In this document: piece by piece, positions 62,881 through 64,000 of the stretch
How the letters are laid out: every line of letters starts with the position of its first letter
Numbering within the stretch: the first letter of the stretch is position 1
NCBI GenBank assembly: GCA_031772625.1
Contig: CM062818.1
Location: 215,071,742-215,135,741 of the forward strand
From: Pinus tabuliformis
Taxonomy: Eukaryota; Streptophyta; Pinopsida; Pinales; Pinaceae
DNA length: 64,000 nucleotides
Direction: 5' to 3'
Translations under genes and position numbers: made by a program
The notes under the pieces: generated by a model
What the model saw: only the letters and a program-made list of their open reading frames with translations
Told to the model about the DNA's origin: nothing
Databases searched by the model: none

Positions 62881-64000
62881 AACTTGAGTGGGCTACTCAG
62901 CTGAGGATCCGCTAGAATGCTATAGCATAACCGCTAAAGAAGATGATGAGGATCCACGAAAGATTAACATCCTTGAAATAGAAGATCACCATGAGGTTGA
63001 AGGACCGTAGGTTGATAATCCTGATATAACCGCGCCACTGAAAACGAAACAAATAAACATTGGTACGGAGGCAGAGCCCAAATTCATGATGATTGGAGAT
63101 TACTGGGATGATGTGATAGTGGATAAGGTCACTGATTTGCTCCGCGAATACCAAGTTTACAGATCTAAAAGGGATAATCCGAGATTTAGGTGTTATGAAG
63201 ATCATGTTGAAGCCTGATGCAAATCCAGCTAAGCAAAAACCTTGCCATCTCAATCCAAGGTATAAGGAGAAGGTCTGCTTAAAACTAGACAAGATGCTCA
63301 TGGCAGGCATCATTAAGCCTGTGGAAGAATATGATTAGGTAAGCCCTATGGTGGTACAGGGGAAGAAGCAGAAGGATGAAATAAGGATATGTGTGGATCT
63401 TAGAAAGCTGAATGATGGTTGCGTACATGATCATTTCCTGGCTCCATTCACTAATGAAGTGTTGGACAATGTAGGTGGCTAGGAAGCATATTCCTTCTCT
63501 GATGGGTTCTCGGGGTACCACCAGATCAAAATCGCGCCAGAGGATAGGAGCAAGATGAGCTTCATGATTGAGTGGGGGTGCTTTCAGCACAACGAAATGC
63601 CATTTGGATTAAAGAATGTGGCTACGATTTTCTCGCGCATAGTCATTTCTACGTTCAAGGAGTTTATTCATAAGTCCCTGGAAGTATATTTTGATGATTG
63701 GACTATGTTTAGGATGGTGAAATGCCATGTAGCAAGCTTGTGCCTGATGCTGGATACCTGTCAAAGATACCAGATTGAACTCAATCTGAAGAAATGCCTA
63801 TTCTGTGTTCCTTTTGGGACCCTACTGGGTCATGTGGTTTGCAGGCAGGGACTGATGGTAGATCCTGCGAAGATTGTGGTGATACTAAATTTGGAAGCAC
63901 CGAGGAGTGTGAAACAGTTGCACGCTACCGTAGGACACACAAGCTATTACTGAAAGTTCATCAAAGGCTCTACCCAAATCACCACGCCTATGGAGAAGTT
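62881..64000 (+). pseudogene. Gypsy-D reverse transcriptase, cut by the window end
   Basis: Reads 'EAEPKFMMIGDYWDDVIVDK', a shift near 63160, 'KPDANPAKQKPCHLNPRYKE', 'MLMAGIIKPVEEYD', 'EIRICVDLRKLNDGCVHDHF', 'FSDGFSGYHQIKIAPEDRSK', 'MPFGLKNVATIFSR' and 'YFDD' (63687-63698). Then 'LNLKKCLFCVPFGTLLGHVV' and the start of the RNase H connection ('FIKGSTQITTPMEK') reach the window edge. The catalytic Asp pair is intact. TAGs and one shift break the frame. The rest of pol lies beyond 64000. Confidence 0.85.

Larger units (their letters stand above)
48946..64000 (+). mobile_element. Gypsy-D: Ty3/gypsy element split by Gypsy-E, runs off the window
   Basis: Contains a 5' LTR (about 48946-49900, first bases lost), PBS (49903), gag (about 49930-51420 and 60883-61740), protease (61741-62280), a second capsid-like domain (62480-62880) and RT (63010 to the window end). 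Gypsy-E (51426-60877, opposite strand) is inserted between two zinc-finger segments of gag, with 'gtcag'/'gtgag' as target duplication. RNase H, integrase and the 3' LTR are presumably beyond 64000. D and E are close relatives: LTR, PBS region and protease align. Confidence 0.85.

Overview
This is nuclear DNA of a seed plant. The inference rests on a split metal-transporter gene with short GT-AG introns, TG...CA LTR retrotransposons nested in one another, and AT-rich spacers full of microsatellites. The number and type of Ty3/gypsy remnants (Tat-like, with an extra archaeal-type RNase H and long accessory ORFs) fits a large gymnosperm-type genome, but the species cannot be named from the sequence. 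There is no sign of prokaryotic organisation, no CRISPR array and no rRNA gene. The only recognisable host gene, a ZIP metal transporter, is disrupted.

Left part (1-14.2 kb). An AT-rich spacer with tandem duplications and a tRNA-like SINE head is followed by a minus-strand ZIP-family zinc/iron transporter (ATG at 8948, stop at 2366; three exons, about 362 codons). Its middle exon is split by a complete Ty1/copia element (Copia-1, 2817-8107, plus strand) with a perfect 5-bp target duplication (ccatt). Without the insert the ZIP frame would be open from end to end. Its proximal promoter sits in a perfect 150-bp tandem duplication. A 3-4 kb AT-rich desert follows, with one unidentified coding-like stretch (12643-12825, minus) and the 3' end of an old copia element (13791-14200, minus).

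Middle part (14.2-48.2 kb). This is a graveyard of Ty3/gypsy elements. A decayed ORF of unknown family (X1, 15516-17444) is followed by a young copia element (Copia-2, 18627-24589, TSD ttttc; LTRs read as identical apart from one 28-bp deletion). Copia-2 probably landed in the LTR of Gypsy-A, whose primer site, gag and protease follow. A gag-only, minus-strand element (26958-31297, TSD tacac) sits inside the Gypsy-A protease. Gypsy-B (LTR 32031-33067, tRNA-Arg-like primer site, gag, protease, part of RT) comes next. It is followed by a second X-family ORF (X2, about 39985-41530) with a PPT and LTR start behind it. Gypsy-C (43672-48190) then carries protease, RT, RNase H, integrase and a downstream archaeal-type RNase H.

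Right part (48.2-64 kb). The last two exons of an unidentified decayed gene (48372-48942, minus) abut Gypsy-D (plus strand, from about 48946 and running off the window). Gypsy-D has been split inside its gag zinc-finger region by a relative in the opposite orientation, Gypsy-E (51426-60877). Gypsy-D has a second capsid-like domain between protease and RT. Gypsy-E has lost its capsid/zinc-finger and RT segments but keeps integrase and a long accessory ORF.

Almost every coding region is broken by stops and frameshifts. Many stops read as CAG-to-TAG changes, as expected of old CHG-methylated transposons. The best leads for new biology are the X accessory-protein family, the accessory ORF of Gypsy-E, the D/E polyprotein layout, and the ZIP locus as a dated gene-disruption event.
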